Notes under the pieces: model-generated
Seen by the model: the letters and a program-made list of their open reading frames with translations, nothing else
Told to the model about the DNA's origin: nothing
Database searches by the model: none
Position numbers and translations under genes: made by a program
Origin: Parachryseolinea silvisoli
GTDB taxonomy: Bacteria > Bacteroidota > Bacteroidia > Cytophagales > Cyclobacteriaceae
NCBI RefSeq assembly: GCF_021190955.1
Contig: NZ_JAIOAO010000008.1
Location: 110,610 to 174,609, forward strand
Direction: 5' to 3'
Length of the DNA: 64,000 nt
Shown: piece after piece, positions 19,708 to 28,489 of the stretch
Numbering within the stretch: position 1 is the stretch's first letter
How the letters are laid out: every line of letters begins with the position of its first letter

Positions 19708-20165
19708 AACGCATACGAACCGGCATGCTTTGTGCGTTTAATGAGAGAACACCTCTACCGAACCTGAGCGCACATAAATGTCAATCATACATGATTTATC
19801 CGGTATAAATGTTGGTATGATTTTTCTAAACAGTATATAACAATCTACATTCGGCAGCCGTTGCAACAGAAAACAGCGCACGGGGAGCGAATTCCCCACA
19901 CAACCGACAGATCGTTTTAAAATGCTTTTGATTGCATCATTCATATTGGTTAGAATTTATTCTTTTTCTATTTTCAACCTTTAACAAAGTGCTTTCATAG
20001 GCATCTACTGTCGCTGTTCTGGAAACAGACAGACTTTTTAAAGCGACGTACACTTGCGTGTTAATCGTTGTACAGCCCTGGGGGCTGCGAATTGTAACAA
20101 GAATGTACTACATAGAAATACAAGACCTTCTCAACGATAAATGCAATTTTGTGAATATGTAAAGT
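19708..20165. other. Intergenic region before an AraC gene
   Basis: About 460 bp, AT-rich. A 68-codon frame on the minus strand (19738-19944, starting MNDAIKSILKRSVGC) has no recognisable feature and is probably chance. The stretch near 20050-20080 has an imperfect dyad (GTACACTTG...GTTGTAC) upstream of the AraC start. No terminator was found after the STAS-like gene. Confidence 0.35.
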
Positions 20166-21155
20166 ATGAACTCAAAAAACAGGGATTATTTCTACAGTCA
20201 GTTGAAGGTATCTGTGCAAGGCCATGGCCGGGCACTCCTTCAGCCGTTACAATGTGACGAAGACGGTCTCACCGTCGTTGCCGCGGGGCCCTATGGCAAT
20301 CTGGTCTTCCGCGAGATCCTTTGCGAGGATTATACGTTGTTGCACAACACGTATAGTTGTCACGAGGATATGACCGTATCGTATTCCGTACCGAGTCCGT
20401 TCCTCGGATTCCACTTCGCCGTGCGGAACGATATGAACTACACCACCCCGGGCCTGCCCGGCGGCATCATCTACCGCAACCAGTATAATATGTTTTACCT
20501 GCCGGAGATGGAGTCGACGCGTACCTTCCGCGGCGAGCAGGAGTACGAGTCTTTTATCATTCACTTTACGCCCGCGTACCTCAAGCGTTGGGAAGAGCCT
20601 TTTCCGCTGCTCTCCGCATTCCTCGACAGCCTGAGTTCGACACCGGCACAGATCAACCGCGCCAACATGTCGGGAACGCCCGAAATGATGGCCATCATCC
20701 AGCACATCCTCCAATGCACTTACACCGGCAAGATCCGCCGCATGTTCCTGCAAGCGAAAGTACTGGAGCTGCTCATGCTGGCACTGCAAAACATCACGCC
20801 CGAAGGTAACCTCGTGCGCCCACTGCGTCGTCATTCCGACATCCAGCGCATAGAAGAAGCACGCCAGTACCTGGTGGCCAACCTGGAAGAGCCGTGCACG
20901 CTCGACGAGCTCGCACAAAAGGTTGGCATCAATGTATTTAAACTGAAGGTCGGCTTCAAGCAAGTATACGGTACTACCGTATTTGCCCTGCTTACCGAAG
21001 AACGCATGCAGCGTGCCATCCATCTGCTGCGCGACACCGACAAACTCGTGGTCGAAGTATCCGAAGCCGTAGGCTACAAAAATTTGCCAAACTTCACTTC
21101 TGCCTTCAAGCGCCGGTTCGGCTTTACGCCCAGTGCCGTCAAACAAGGGCAATGA
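20166..21155 (+). CDS. AraC family transcriptional regulator
   Basis: A 329-residue regulator. The C-terminal two helix-turn-helix units lie at about 225-325 (RIEEARQYLVANLEEPCTLDELAQKVGIN and EVSEAVGYKNLPNFTSAFKRRFGFTPSAV), the AraC/XylS DNA-binding domain. The N-terminal about 215 residues form an effector domain of PchR-like type with NQYNMFYLPEME and YESFIIHFTPAYLKRWEE. The protein at 25804-26817 shares the NQYNMxYxP and FTPxYL blocks, so the two are paralogs. Its target is unknown; the nearest plus-strand genes are the polyketide and STAS-like genes upstream. Confidence 0.92.
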   Translation: MNSKNRDYFYSQLKVSVQGHGRALLQPLQCDEDGLTVVAAGPYGNLVFREILCEDYTLLHNTYSCHEDMTVSYSVPSPFLGFHFAVRNDMNYTTPGLPGGIIYRNQYNMFYLPEMESTRTFRGEQEYESFIIHFTPAYLKRWEEPFPLLSAFLDSLSSTPAQINRANMSGTPEMMAIIQHILQCTYTGKIRRMFLQAKVLELLMLALQNITPEGNLVRPLRRHSDIQRIEEARQYLVANLEEPCTLDELAQKVGINVFKLKVGFKQVYGTTVFALLTEERMQRAIHLLRDTDKLVVEVSEAVGYKNLPNFTSAFKRRFGFTPSAVKQGQ

Positions 21156-21205
21156 TGCCCAACCTTACCGACACCTGTACGAACAACCAACTCCCTAAAA
21201 ATTTA

Positions 21206-21240
21206 AAAGCCATGCTCACGCATGGCTTTCTTTATTTAAC
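21206..21240 (+). terminator. Rho-independent terminator after AraC gene
   Basis: A perfect 10-bp stem (AAAGCCATGC and its complement, arms 21206-21215 and 21220-21229) with loop TCAC, followed by CTTTATTT. It lies 51 bp after the AraC stop and just before the 3' end of the convergent gene at 21258. Confidence 0.8.
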
Positions 21241-21257
21241 AAAGGGGGGAAGTGTGT

Positions 21258-22658
21258 TCAGCGAAAATACTTATTCAAGATCTCCGCAAACTCCTTCTGG
21301 TCGCGGATGTTGCGCAGATCCTCGTCGTTGCGGATCTTCTCTTCGTCGTTAAACCCCTTTCGCAGGGCCTGTTCGAAATAATACAAAGCGTCTTGATAAT
21401 GCCGGATGATCGAATAAAAACAAGCGAGGTTAAAATGCAGCGCCGGATCGTTCGGCGCGACGTCAAGCGCCTGGTGCGTAATGCGTATAGCCTCTTCGTA
21501 CGATTCAGCCGTCACTGTTTCCAACGCCTTCCAGTACGACTCCATCGCCTTTTCATACAGCGCGCGCGACCGCTCGATCGAATCGCGGATCTGCTCGCAG
21601 GCGTCCTGCGACGTGGGGTCGTAGCGCTGGTACAGGTTGATATACAACAGCGACAGATCGAAACGTGACATTTCCAGGTAACAGAAGCTAAGTTGCAGAA
21701 AGATATCGGCAAATACACGGATCTGCGAGGGCGTCAATTGATGCACAATCAGCAAGCTGCGCTCAAACCATTTCACAGCCTTATAATAATCCGCATCCTC
21801 TTCGTACCACTGTCCGATCAGGTGATAGAGTGTGACCAGCGCGTTGTACGCATCCTCCATGTACTCCGTGGCCGGGTGGCGCAGCAGTCGCATCTCATAT
21901 TGCTTCATAAACTCCTCCGCCCGCTCGCGCCGGTTCTCAGCGGGCGTGTTGATGATTTCGTTTATGCGCTCAGGCAGATTGTAAGGCTTAAAATCGAAGT
22001 AGTCCCAAATAGCGTAGCTGCATTCAATGTTGTGATGCCGCCCCGGATCACCCGGGGCCGGGTCGAGGTAGCCGGCAATATCTTGTTCTATGTCGCTCCA
22101 CGTCCGGTCGGGATAAATGTATATTTGTTTTTGGACGGCGTCCCAGCGGGCGTAGAGCTCCAGCAGGGGGAGCCAGATCAGCCGGCGGTCTATTGTGTCG
22201 TCGCGCAGCATGGCCAGCTCGTAGGCCGTCGTGCAATAGACACCGTGTAGGTGGCCGTAGGGATCCTGGCCCACAGCGCTCCCTGGACAGATCAGGTCGT
22301 GCTGATGCTCCACCAGCACGCTGATCAGGCGGATGTCGGGCGCCGGTGGCAATGCGACCTTTTGGTCGCGTATGATAAACGTACGTTCGGTTAGCAGGCT
22401 TTCTTTCAGCAGCCGCGGCAGCTCATACCGCTTGATAAATCCCTCCTGCCCCTCGAAATATCCCTCCCGCTGCTTTTCGTAGGCCATCATCACCGCCTCT
22501 TTCAAGGCCTCTTTCTCGCTGGCACAGACGCGGTTGGTCACCTTGCCAAACGTTCCTACGCGTCCTTCCGTGATGGTGATCGTACATGAGCTGGTGAGCA
22601 CTTCTATCTGCCAGAACCGATTAAACTCGTTGCTTAAATACAAAAAGAACTTTCTCAT
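21258..22658 (-). CDS. WGR-domain and TPR-repeat protein
   Basis: A 466-residue cytoplasmic protein. Residues about 1-75 resemble a WGR domain (FWQIEVLTSSCTITITEGRVG, then the basic-acidic EKEALKEAVMMAYEKQREGY tail), found in DNA-repair and MolR-type proteins. The middle part is not recognised. The C-terminal about 200 residues carry TPR-like helices (EDADYYKAVKWFERSLLIVHQL; ALHFNLACFYSIIRHYQDALYYFEQALRKGF). WGR domains in general bind nucleic acid or partner proteins, and TPRs mediate protein contacts; no enzymatic motif is visible. It is a single gene with its own terminator-like boundary. Confidence 0.75.
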   Translation of the reverse strand: MRKFFLYLSNEFNRFWQIEVLTSSCTITITEGRVGTFGKVTNRVCASEKEALKEAVMMAYEKQREGYFEGQEGFIKRYELPRLLKESLLTERTFIIRDQKVALPPAPDIRLISVLVEHQHDLICPGSAVGQDPYGHLHGVYCTTAYELAMLRDDTIDRRLIWLPLLELYARWDAVQKQIYIYPDRTWSDIEQDIAGYLDPAPGDPGRHHNIECSYAIWDYFDFKPYNLPERINEIINTPAENRRERAEEFMKQYEMRLLRHPATEYMEDAYNALVTLYHLIGQWYEEDADYYKAVKWFERSLLIVHQLTPSQIRVFADIFLQLSFCYLEMSRFDLSLLYINLYQRYDPTSQDACEQIRDSIERSRALYEKAMESYWKALETVTAESYEEAIRITHQALDVAPNDPALHFNLACFYSIIRHYQDALYYFEQALRKGFNDEEKIRNDEDLRNIRDQKEFAEILNKYFR

Positions 22659-23362
22659 TATGCGGGTTCTTTGATAGACGCTGATCCATTTACAAACATA
22701 TCTATCAGGCAGTCAGATTCGGCACCTTTAGTATAATATAGCTTCCGGCGGAACGTGACAGCGGTCGGCAGGGGCATAACTATGAGTATTAATTTCGGAA
22801 GTATGTTCGAACTCATGAAATTTTAACGGGAAATATTTTTATTATTACCAAAAGTATTTTTAAGGCTATCGTCACCCTGGTCGAAAAAAGGAAAAGATCG
22901 GAAGGGTGTTGTACCACATTTTAGCAGGTTTTTACATATTCTCGATACTGCAGGATTGTTCATTCGCATCATCATACGGTTTTCCGTTTAGTGCCGTGTG
23001 AGTGTGGGCGTAGGGTTGACCGAGAGGAAACCTATCGTACCCCCTACCCTCACAAGGGTACCGGCGAAGTAAAGGTAAATAAAAAAGCCCGCAGCGCCGT
23101 AACCATTGCGCCTTGGGCTTTCTTTCCTGAACCTGTTCTATCAACAACAACATGACCAGTTCTGTACGAATCGGTGACCTCAGGTGCCGGTAGCGTTGCA
23201 TAACTCTTTTTCAACCTAAATCGTATGATGAATCCTAAAATAAAACAAGAATCCGCATACCGGCCCCTGAATGTCACCTGAGAGAGGGTTTTTAACCACA
23301 ACGGAAATTTTCTTTATTGTATAACGTGTTTCTTTCTATACCTGCCACGGGCAGGATTTTCG
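22659..23362. other. Intergenic region of about 700 bp
   Basis: Nothing convincing is coded here. An 89-codon minus-strand frame (22932-23201) has no family features and overlaps the terminator hairpin, so it is taken as chance. The half near 22800-22870 is AT-rich and probably carries the promoter of the WGR gene. The other half holds the terminator at 23084-23121. Confidence 0.4.
23084..23121 (-). terminator. Hairpin terminator in the region downstream of dsbD
   Basis: Arms AAAGCCC (23084-23090) and GGGCTTT (23115-23121) enclose an inner GCGCC/GCGC pairing. On the minus strand the stem is followed by TTTTTTA. It is about 240 bp beyond the dsbD stop, so it may end a long 3' UTR or a separate short transcript. 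Confidence 0.55.
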
Positions 23363-25549
23363 TCAGTTGCCCGACGCTAGCTTTCCGTCCACACCACGCG
23401 GTTGCCCGGCCATCTGCTGGAAGCGACGCAAGCCTGCTTCCAAAAATTGTCCGAAGCTCGTGGCATCATAATCAGCACCCCGGGCGTTGACCAACGGCGT
23501 GCCGCGACCATCCGCTAAAACATAGTAGGGCTGTGCATTCGTCTTAAACACCGACGCCTGCAAATCGCTCCATTTGTTTCCCAGGGTCCCCAGCGTGCGA
23601 CCACTGTAGGGCGAAACCGTCTGTTCGGTTTGTAACGCCGTGCGATCATCCACATATAACTGAATCAGTACATATTCCTCCCGCAGCTTTTGCAGTACAT
23701 CCGGCGCTGTCCACACCGTCATCTCCATCTTACGGCAGTTTACACACGCATGACCGGTAAAGTCGATCATCACAGGTTTATTCACCCGCCGCGCATAGGC
23801 CAGTCCCTCTTCGTAGTCAAAGTAGGCGTTCAGGTTATGCGGCGCGTGAAAGATATCATCATACTTCTTGCGGGCAGCGTCGCCGGGGGTGGCGGTCGCC
23901 ACTAACTGGCTGGTATACAGATCAAAATCTTGCGTCTGCTGGGGCGGCAGAAAGGCCGCAATAGAGTTGAGCGGCGCACCCCACAGACCCGGCACCATGT
24001 ACAGGGCAAACGCCAGTGATAACAGCGCCAGGAACAACCGCCCCGGGTCCAGACCCTCTACCGCTGCATCGTGCAGCAGGCGCAACTTGCCCAGCAGATA
24101 AAAGCCCAGCGCCCCAAACAAGACGATCCAAAGCACCAGAAAAACTTCGCGGTCGAACCAGTTCCAGTGATAGGCCAGGTCGACGTTCGAGAGAAACTTC
24201 AGCGCCAGGGCCAGCTCCAGAAAGCCCAGCACCACCTTCACGCTGTTCAGCCAGCCACCCGACCGGGGCAGCGCCTGCAGCCACGAAGGAAACATAGCAA
24301 ACAGGGTAAATGGCAAGGCAAGCGCCAGCGAGAACCCCGTCATGCCGAGGATCGGACCGAGCGTCAGGCCACCGCCAACAGAGACGGCCTCCACCAGCAG
24401 CGTACCAATGATCGGCCCGGTACACGAGAAGGAAACCAATGCCAGCGTGGCGGCCATAAAAAATATACCCGTCACGCCGCCGCGATCGGCTTGTGCATCC
24501 GCACGGTCTATCCAGGCATGCGGCAACCGTATCTCGAAGGCGCCGAGGAAAGATGCGCCGAAAACTGCCAGCAGCACGAAGAAGACAATGTTAAAGATGC
24601 CATTCGTCGACAGGTTGTTTAAGGCGTCGCTGCCAAAGGCCAGCGTAATGCCCAGGCCCGCCGCGACGTAAATAACAATGATGGAAATACCATAGAGGAT
24701 CGCGGTGTGCACAGCGCCCTTCCGGCTGGCGCTGCGCTTGGTAAAATACCCCACCGTAAAGGGCAGCATCGGAAAGATGCACGGCATGAAGATGGCAGCC
24801 AGGCCGCCCAGGAAGCCCGCGATGAAGATGCCCCAAAGAGAGGATGATGAAGCATCGTCCGGTGTTGTAAGGTCTTTTGTATTTTCCGCTTCGACGAGCG
24901 ATGGGAATACCGGCTCCTGCCGCAAGTCCGGCGCAGCAACGTAGGCGGTCGCCACCGGAGTCTCGGCAGGAGGTTCTGTGTCGTCGTGGCGGACCGGTGC
25001 CGCGACCGGCACAACCTGTCCTATTTCACGGACGGCTCCACGCTTTTCAGGCTTGTCTGCTTTTGTCTCGAGGTTAAAGCTTATCACTTCCGGCGGCAGG
25101 CACATCTCCTCGGTACACACCATAAACTCCACCTTGCCCTGAATGATTGTCAGCGGAGTGTGCAGCTTTACTTTCTGCGAAAACACCACGCTGCGGGCAT
25201 ACCAGACAATGTCCATCATAAAGGTTTTGTCATAGCTTTTAACCGCCATGCCTTCTTCCTTTACTTTGTCGACAAGCGTATAATCTTGTGAGGCGCTAAA
25301 AGAGATCGTCGTGGGAAGTGGACCGCCTTCTTCAATATACTGGGAGTATATATGCCAGCCGTCCTCCAGCGTAGCCGTAATCATCAGCGTGGCTTCGCTG
25401 CCCTTTCCAGGAACAGAGACAAAGCTCCACTTCACAGGCTTATGCACTTGCGCACTGGCAAACGCCAGCGGTATCAATACAAACATCAGCGAGACCATAC
25501 CTCGCACCGCAGATATCAATCGACTCATAGGCTCTGGTTTGTTCGGCAA
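23363..25549 (-). CDS. dsbD: Thiol:disulfide interchange protein DsbD-like (protein-disulfide reductase)
   Basis: A 728-residue membrane protein that carries electrons from cytoplasmic thioredoxin to periplasmic thiols. The signal segment (about 1-35) is followed by a periplasmic DsbD-alpha/DsbC-corrector-like domain to about 180. A block of about eight membrane helices (about 235-520) includes GFLGGLAAIFMPCIFPMLPF with the conserved Cys-Pro and a later CTGPIIGTLL Cys. The C-terminal thioredoxin domain has CVNC near 602-605 (FTGHACVNCRKMEM). The order is the standard DsbD alpha-beta-gamma order. A start seven codons in (25528, MSRLISAV) also fits. Neighbours give no hint of a special client. 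Confidence 0.92.
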   Translation of the reverse strand: MPNKPEPMSRLISAVRGMVSLMFVLIPLAFASAQVHKPVKWSFVSVPGKGSEATLMITATLEDGWHIYSQYIEEGGPLPTTISFSASQDYTLVDKVKEEGMAVKSYDKTFMMDIVWYARSVVFSQKVKLHTPLTIIQGKVEFMVCTEEMCLPPEVISFNLETKADKPEKRGAVREIGQVVPVAAPVRHDDTEPPAETPVATAYVAAPDLRQEPVFPSLVEAENTKDLTTPDDASSSSLWGIFIAGFLGGLAAIFMPCIFPMLPFTVGYFTKRSASRKGAVHTAILYGISIIVIYVAAGLGITLAFGSDALNNLSTNGIFNIVFFVLLAVFGASFLGAFEIRLPHAWIDRADAQADRGGVTGIFFMAATLALVSFSCTGPIIGTLLVEAVSVGGGLTLGPILGMTGFSLALALPFTLFAMFPSWLQALPRSGGWLNSVKVVLGFLELALALKFLSNVDLAYHWNWFDREVFLVLWIVLFGALGFYLLGKLRLLHDAAVEGLDPGRLFLALLSLAFALYMVPGLWGAPLNSIAAFLPPQQTQDFDLYTSQLVATATPGDAARKKYDDIFHAPHNLNAYFDYEEGLAYARRVNKPVMIDFTGHACVNCRKMEMTVWTAPDVLQKLREEYVLIQLYVDDRTALQTEQTVSPYSGRTLGTLGNKWSDLQASVFKTNAQPYYVLADGRGTPLVNARGADYDATSFGQFLEAGLRRFQQMAGQPRGVDGKLASGN

Positions 25550-25803
25550 AAGACATTAAGGTTGATGATAACTTTCCTCAATTGACCCCGGCCGTTACTA
25601 AGCATAAGACACGGCGTCTCCGGCGTGGTATAAGAAGAATGAGTGTTTTTTTTGGGGATCTGCGGGGCTTTTAGGACATCCAAAAGTGTGCGTTTTGGGG
25701 AAAGATTTTCAAAAAACGTAAAAAATGCTCCCGAATACGTAAACAGTCTCTATCAAGTTATCACAAAATTTATGCTAACCATAACACTTAACCCCAAAAC
25801 CGT

Positions 25804-26817
25804 ATGTGGTTCAACCGTTTAGATTATCCCGTTCTGCTCCCCAGTGATGAGAACCCGAATCCCCACCGGGAAGATTTTGTATTCGAAGACCCGGAAGGCA
25901 ATTTTGTCCTGAAAGGCCTGATCGAGCACCGCATCGAACATTGCACGATCACCTATTCATGCGAGCAACCCGAACAGCCCGCCAACCTGGTGATGAGCGA
26001 AAACCGCCCGTGCCTGGTGCTATACTTCAACATCGACGACCATCTGCAGTATAACATCACCGGCTTCGCGCCCGGCACCCTGCGGCGCAATCAGTATAAC
26101 ATGGTCTATGTACCATCGCTGCGCTGCTCCTACTTCATGCCGCCTGGTAAATACCGCTCGCTGAGCTTTCAATTTACGCCCAATTACCTGCACCAGTTCG
26201 AAGACATCTTCCCACCGCTCAAGTTGTTTATGCACCATGTCGCCAAAGGCATTCCCTGCTCGCTCAGCACACGCCACTTGCACACGCTGCCCGAAATGCA
26301 CAAGATTCTGTGGGACATCCTCACCAATATGCTCACCGGCGACACGCGTGAAGAATTCCTGCGTGGCAAAATCCTCACGTTGCTGCTGCTCTGCCTCCAA
26401 CACAGCAACACGACCAATCAAAACCCCCGCAATCTCAGCCTGCGCCAAAGCGAAATAGAAAAGCTGCACAAAGCGCATGAATATATACTCGACCACGTCA
26501 ACAACAGCTTCACCATCGGGCTCATCGCCACGCAAGTGGATATGGACCCCATCAAGCTGGCGCGCGGCTTTAAGACATTGTTTGGCATTCCGCTATATTC
26601 GTTCGTAATCGAAGAGCGGCTCAAGAAAGCGCTGGAGCTGTTACGCACGACCGAACAAACCATGCAGGAAATCGCACATGGCATCGGCTATAAAAAGCTG
26701 GCCAATTTCTCCGAGGCATTCAAAGATCGCTATGGCTACCCGCCTACGCAGGTGCGCAAGATGAAGCTCACCGACGCCGACCTGCAAGACAGCCGGCACC
26801 GAAAGCGGACCATATAA
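25804..26817 (+). CDS. AraC family transcriptional regulator next to GH43 gene
   Basis: A 337-residue regulator with the AraC double helix-turn-helix at about 225-325 (AHEYILDHVNNSFTIGLIATQVDMD and EIAHGIGYKKLANFSEAFKDRYGYPPTQV). The N-terminal effector domain shares NQYNMVYVP and QFTPNYLHQFED blocks with the paralog at 20166. It ends 38 bp before the GH43 start, so it probably shares a transcript with that enzyme or governs it; that is inference. AT-rich sequence lies upstream of its start (25680-25800), with AAAAACGTAAAAAATG-type words but no exact -7 box. Confidence 0.92.
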   Translation: MWFNRLDYPVLLPSDENPNPHREDFVFEDPEGNFVLKGLIEHRIEHCTITYSCEQPEQPANLVMSENRPCLVLYFNIDDHLQYNITGFAPGTLRRNQYNMVYVPSLRCSYFMPPGKYRSLSFQFTPNYLHQFEDIFPPLKLFMHHVAKGIPCSLSTRHLHTLPEMHKILWDILTNMLTGDTREEFLRGKILTLLLLCLQHSNTTNQNPRNLSLRQSEIEKLHKAHEYILDHVNNSFTIGLIATQVDMDPIKLARGFKTLFGIPLYSFVIEERLKKALELLRTTEQTMQEIAHGIGYKKLANFSEAFKDRYGYPPTQVRKMKLTDADLQDSRHRKRTI

Positions 26818-26855
26818 AGGAAATATGTATTTTGGTCATTCGTAATGACGATCGT

Positions 26856-27908
26856 ATGACCATATTCGCATTGTATACCGGGCGCCTTGTGCGCCCGCTC
26901 CTGGTAACAACCCTGTCGCTGTTGGCCACCATCACGCTGGCGCAACATACCACGTTCACCAACCCCCTCCTTCCCGCCGCCGCCGACCCCTGGGTCGTGC
27001 AGCATAACGGCTGGTACTATGTTACGCACACCACCGGCAGCAACATCCGCCTGTACCGCACGCGCAGCATGAGCGCCCTGGCCAAGGCTGAGTGGAAAAC
27101 CATCTGGACACCCCCGGCCACCGGCGGCAACGCAAAAGAGTTGTGGGCGCCCGAGGTACACCGTGTCAACGGCCGCTGGTACTGCTACTATGCCGCCGAC
27201 GATGGCGACAATAAAAATCACCGCATGTGGGTGTTGGAAAATACGTCCGACGATCCCTTTACTGGCACCTGGAACGACAAAGGCAAACTCGCTCTCGCCG
27301 ACGACAAGTGGGCAATCGACGGCACCTTGCTGCAGCATCGTGGCAAGCTATACTTTGCCTGGGCCGGCTGGGAAGGCGACGAAAACGTACGCCAGGGCAT
27401 CTATATCGTACACATGCGTGACCCCATTACACCCGAAGGCCCGCGTATCCGCATCTCGCGTCCCGAGCTACCCTGGGAAGTACACGGCTTTGCTGCGGGC
27501 AACACGCCCACCGTGAACGAAGGGCCACAGTTTCTCACCCACGGCAACCAGGTACATATGGTCTACTCCGCCAGCGGCTGCTGGACGGACCACTACGCGC
27601 TCGGCCTGCTGACAGCTCCGGCAAAAGCAGACCTGCTCGATCCTGCTTCCTGGAAAAAAACACCTGAGCCCGTGTTTACGACAAATGCCGACGCGCAAGC
27701 CTTTGGCCCCGGCCACTGCAGCTTCTTTACCTCACCCGACGGCAACGAACACTGGCTCTTTTACCACGCCAACCCCGGCGCCGGCCAGGGCTGCGGCCGC
27801 CGCCGTTCCGCCCGCATACAACCTTTTACATGGGCCAACGATATACCTGTCTTTGGAAAGCCCGCCGCACTGAGCACACCGCTGCCAAAGCCTTCCGGCG
27901 AGCAGTAG
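26856..27908 (+). CDS. Secreted glycoside hydrolase family 43-like enzyme
   Basis: A 350-residue enzyme, with the ATG at 26856 preferred to an upstream TTG at 26832 because it gives a signal peptide ending SLLATITLAQ. The five-bladed propeller pattern of GH43 is clear: the general base Asp in AAADPWVVQHNGWYY, LWAPEVHRVNGRWYCYYAA, the pKa-modulating Asp in WAIDGTLL, and the acid Glu in TVNEGPQFL. Members cleave arabinose- or xylose-containing glycans; specificity cannot be assigned here. The perfect 12-bp hairpin after the stop ends the transcript. Confidence 0.9.
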   Translation: MTIFALYTGRLVRPLLVTTLSLLATITLAQHTTFTNPLLPAAADPWVVQHNGWYYVTHTTGSNIRLYRTRSMSALAKAEWKTIWTPPATGGNAKELWAPEVHRVNGRWYCYYAADDGDNKNHRMWVLENTSDDPFTGTWNDKGKLALADDKWAIDGTLLQHRGKLYFAWAGWEGDENVRQGIYIVHMRDPITPEGPRIRISRPELPWEVHGFAAGNTPTVNEGPQFLTHGNQVHMVYSASGCWTDHYALGLLTAPAKADLLDPASWKKTPEPVFTTNADAQAFGPGHCSFFTSPDGNEHWLFYHANPGAGQGCGRRRSARIQPFTWANDIPVFGKPAALSTPLPKPSGEQ

Positions 27909-27916
27909 CAAAAAAC

Positions 27917-27954
27917 AGTGTGAGCGTGATAGCGAAAGCGGACACGCTCACACT
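27917..27954 (+). terminator. Strong hairpin terminator after GH43 gene
   Basis: A perfect 12-bp stem (AGTGTGAGCGTG and its complement, arms 27917-27928 and 27943-27954). The loop contains a smaller AGCGAAAGCG hairpin. It is followed by ACATTTTA and lies 9 bp past the stop codon. Confidence 0.75.
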
Positions 27955-27980
27955 ACATTTTACCGCCACTACTCGTCATC

Positions 27981-28052
27981 AACTAAAAATTTAGTTAAAC
28001 CCCCTTGCACCTAATCAACTAAATCATTAGTTTTATAACTAATTACTTAGTA
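27981..28052 (+). promoter_or_regulatory. Three operator-like dyads upstream of the BlaI-type regulator
   Basis: Three 16-bp imperfect palindromes of the form AACTAAnnnnTTAGTT start at 27981, 28017 and 28037; the third has one mismatch (TTAGTA). The second overlaps a near-consensus -7 box (TAGTTTTA, 28028-28035). Placement 57 bp before a BlaI/MecI gene strongly suggests autoregulation by that repressor, as known for the family. The exact site is inferred. Confidence 0.75.
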
Positions 28053-28108
28053 ACCAAAAGTACTGCCCCAAACAGCGCAGCCTGTTCAACGATTGCCCAC
28101 CACGCATC

Positions 28109-28489
28109 ATGAAAGACATAAAAGAATTAACAAAAGCCGAAGGCCAAATCATGCAGATCCTCTGGACACTGGAAAAAGCTTTTGTAAAAGACATTGTGGA
28201 AGCCATGCCCGACCCCAAGCCGGCCTATAACACCGTCTCTACCATTGTGCGCATCCTGGAAACAAAAGGCTTTATCGACCATACCGCCTACGGCAAAACA
28301 CACGAGTATTATCCGCTCATCAGTAAAGAGAAGTACACCCGGTTCTACCTTAATAATTTATTAAAAGGATACTTTGACGGCTCGTTTCAAAACCTGGTCT
28401 CCTTCTTCGCGCGCGAAAACAAACTGAGCACCACCGACGTGCAAAAACTACTGGCAGAAGTGAAAAACGCTAAAAAAGGAAAATCATGA
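28109..28489 (+). CDS. BlaI/MecI/CopY family winged-helix repressor
   Basis: A 126-residue repressor. The winged helix (LTKAEGQIMQILWTLEKAFVKDIVEAMPDPKPAYNTVSTIVRILETKGFI) is typical of the family, in which the paired membrane peptidase senses a signal and leads to repressor cleavage. The dimerisation helices follow at about 85-120. The stop overlaps the start of the M56 gene (ATGA), so the pair is translationally coupled. The three dyads upstream are the likely operators. Confidence 0.95.
   Translation: MKDIKELTKAEGQIMQILWTLEKAFVKDIVEAMPDPKPAYNTVSTIVRILETKGFIDHTAYGKTHEYYPLISKEKYTRFYLNNLLKGYFDGSFQNLVSFFARENKLSTTDVQKLLAEVKNAKKGKS

Noticed and set aside
22932..23201. 89-codon minus-strand frame
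   Set aside because: Spans a terminator hairpin and has no family features.
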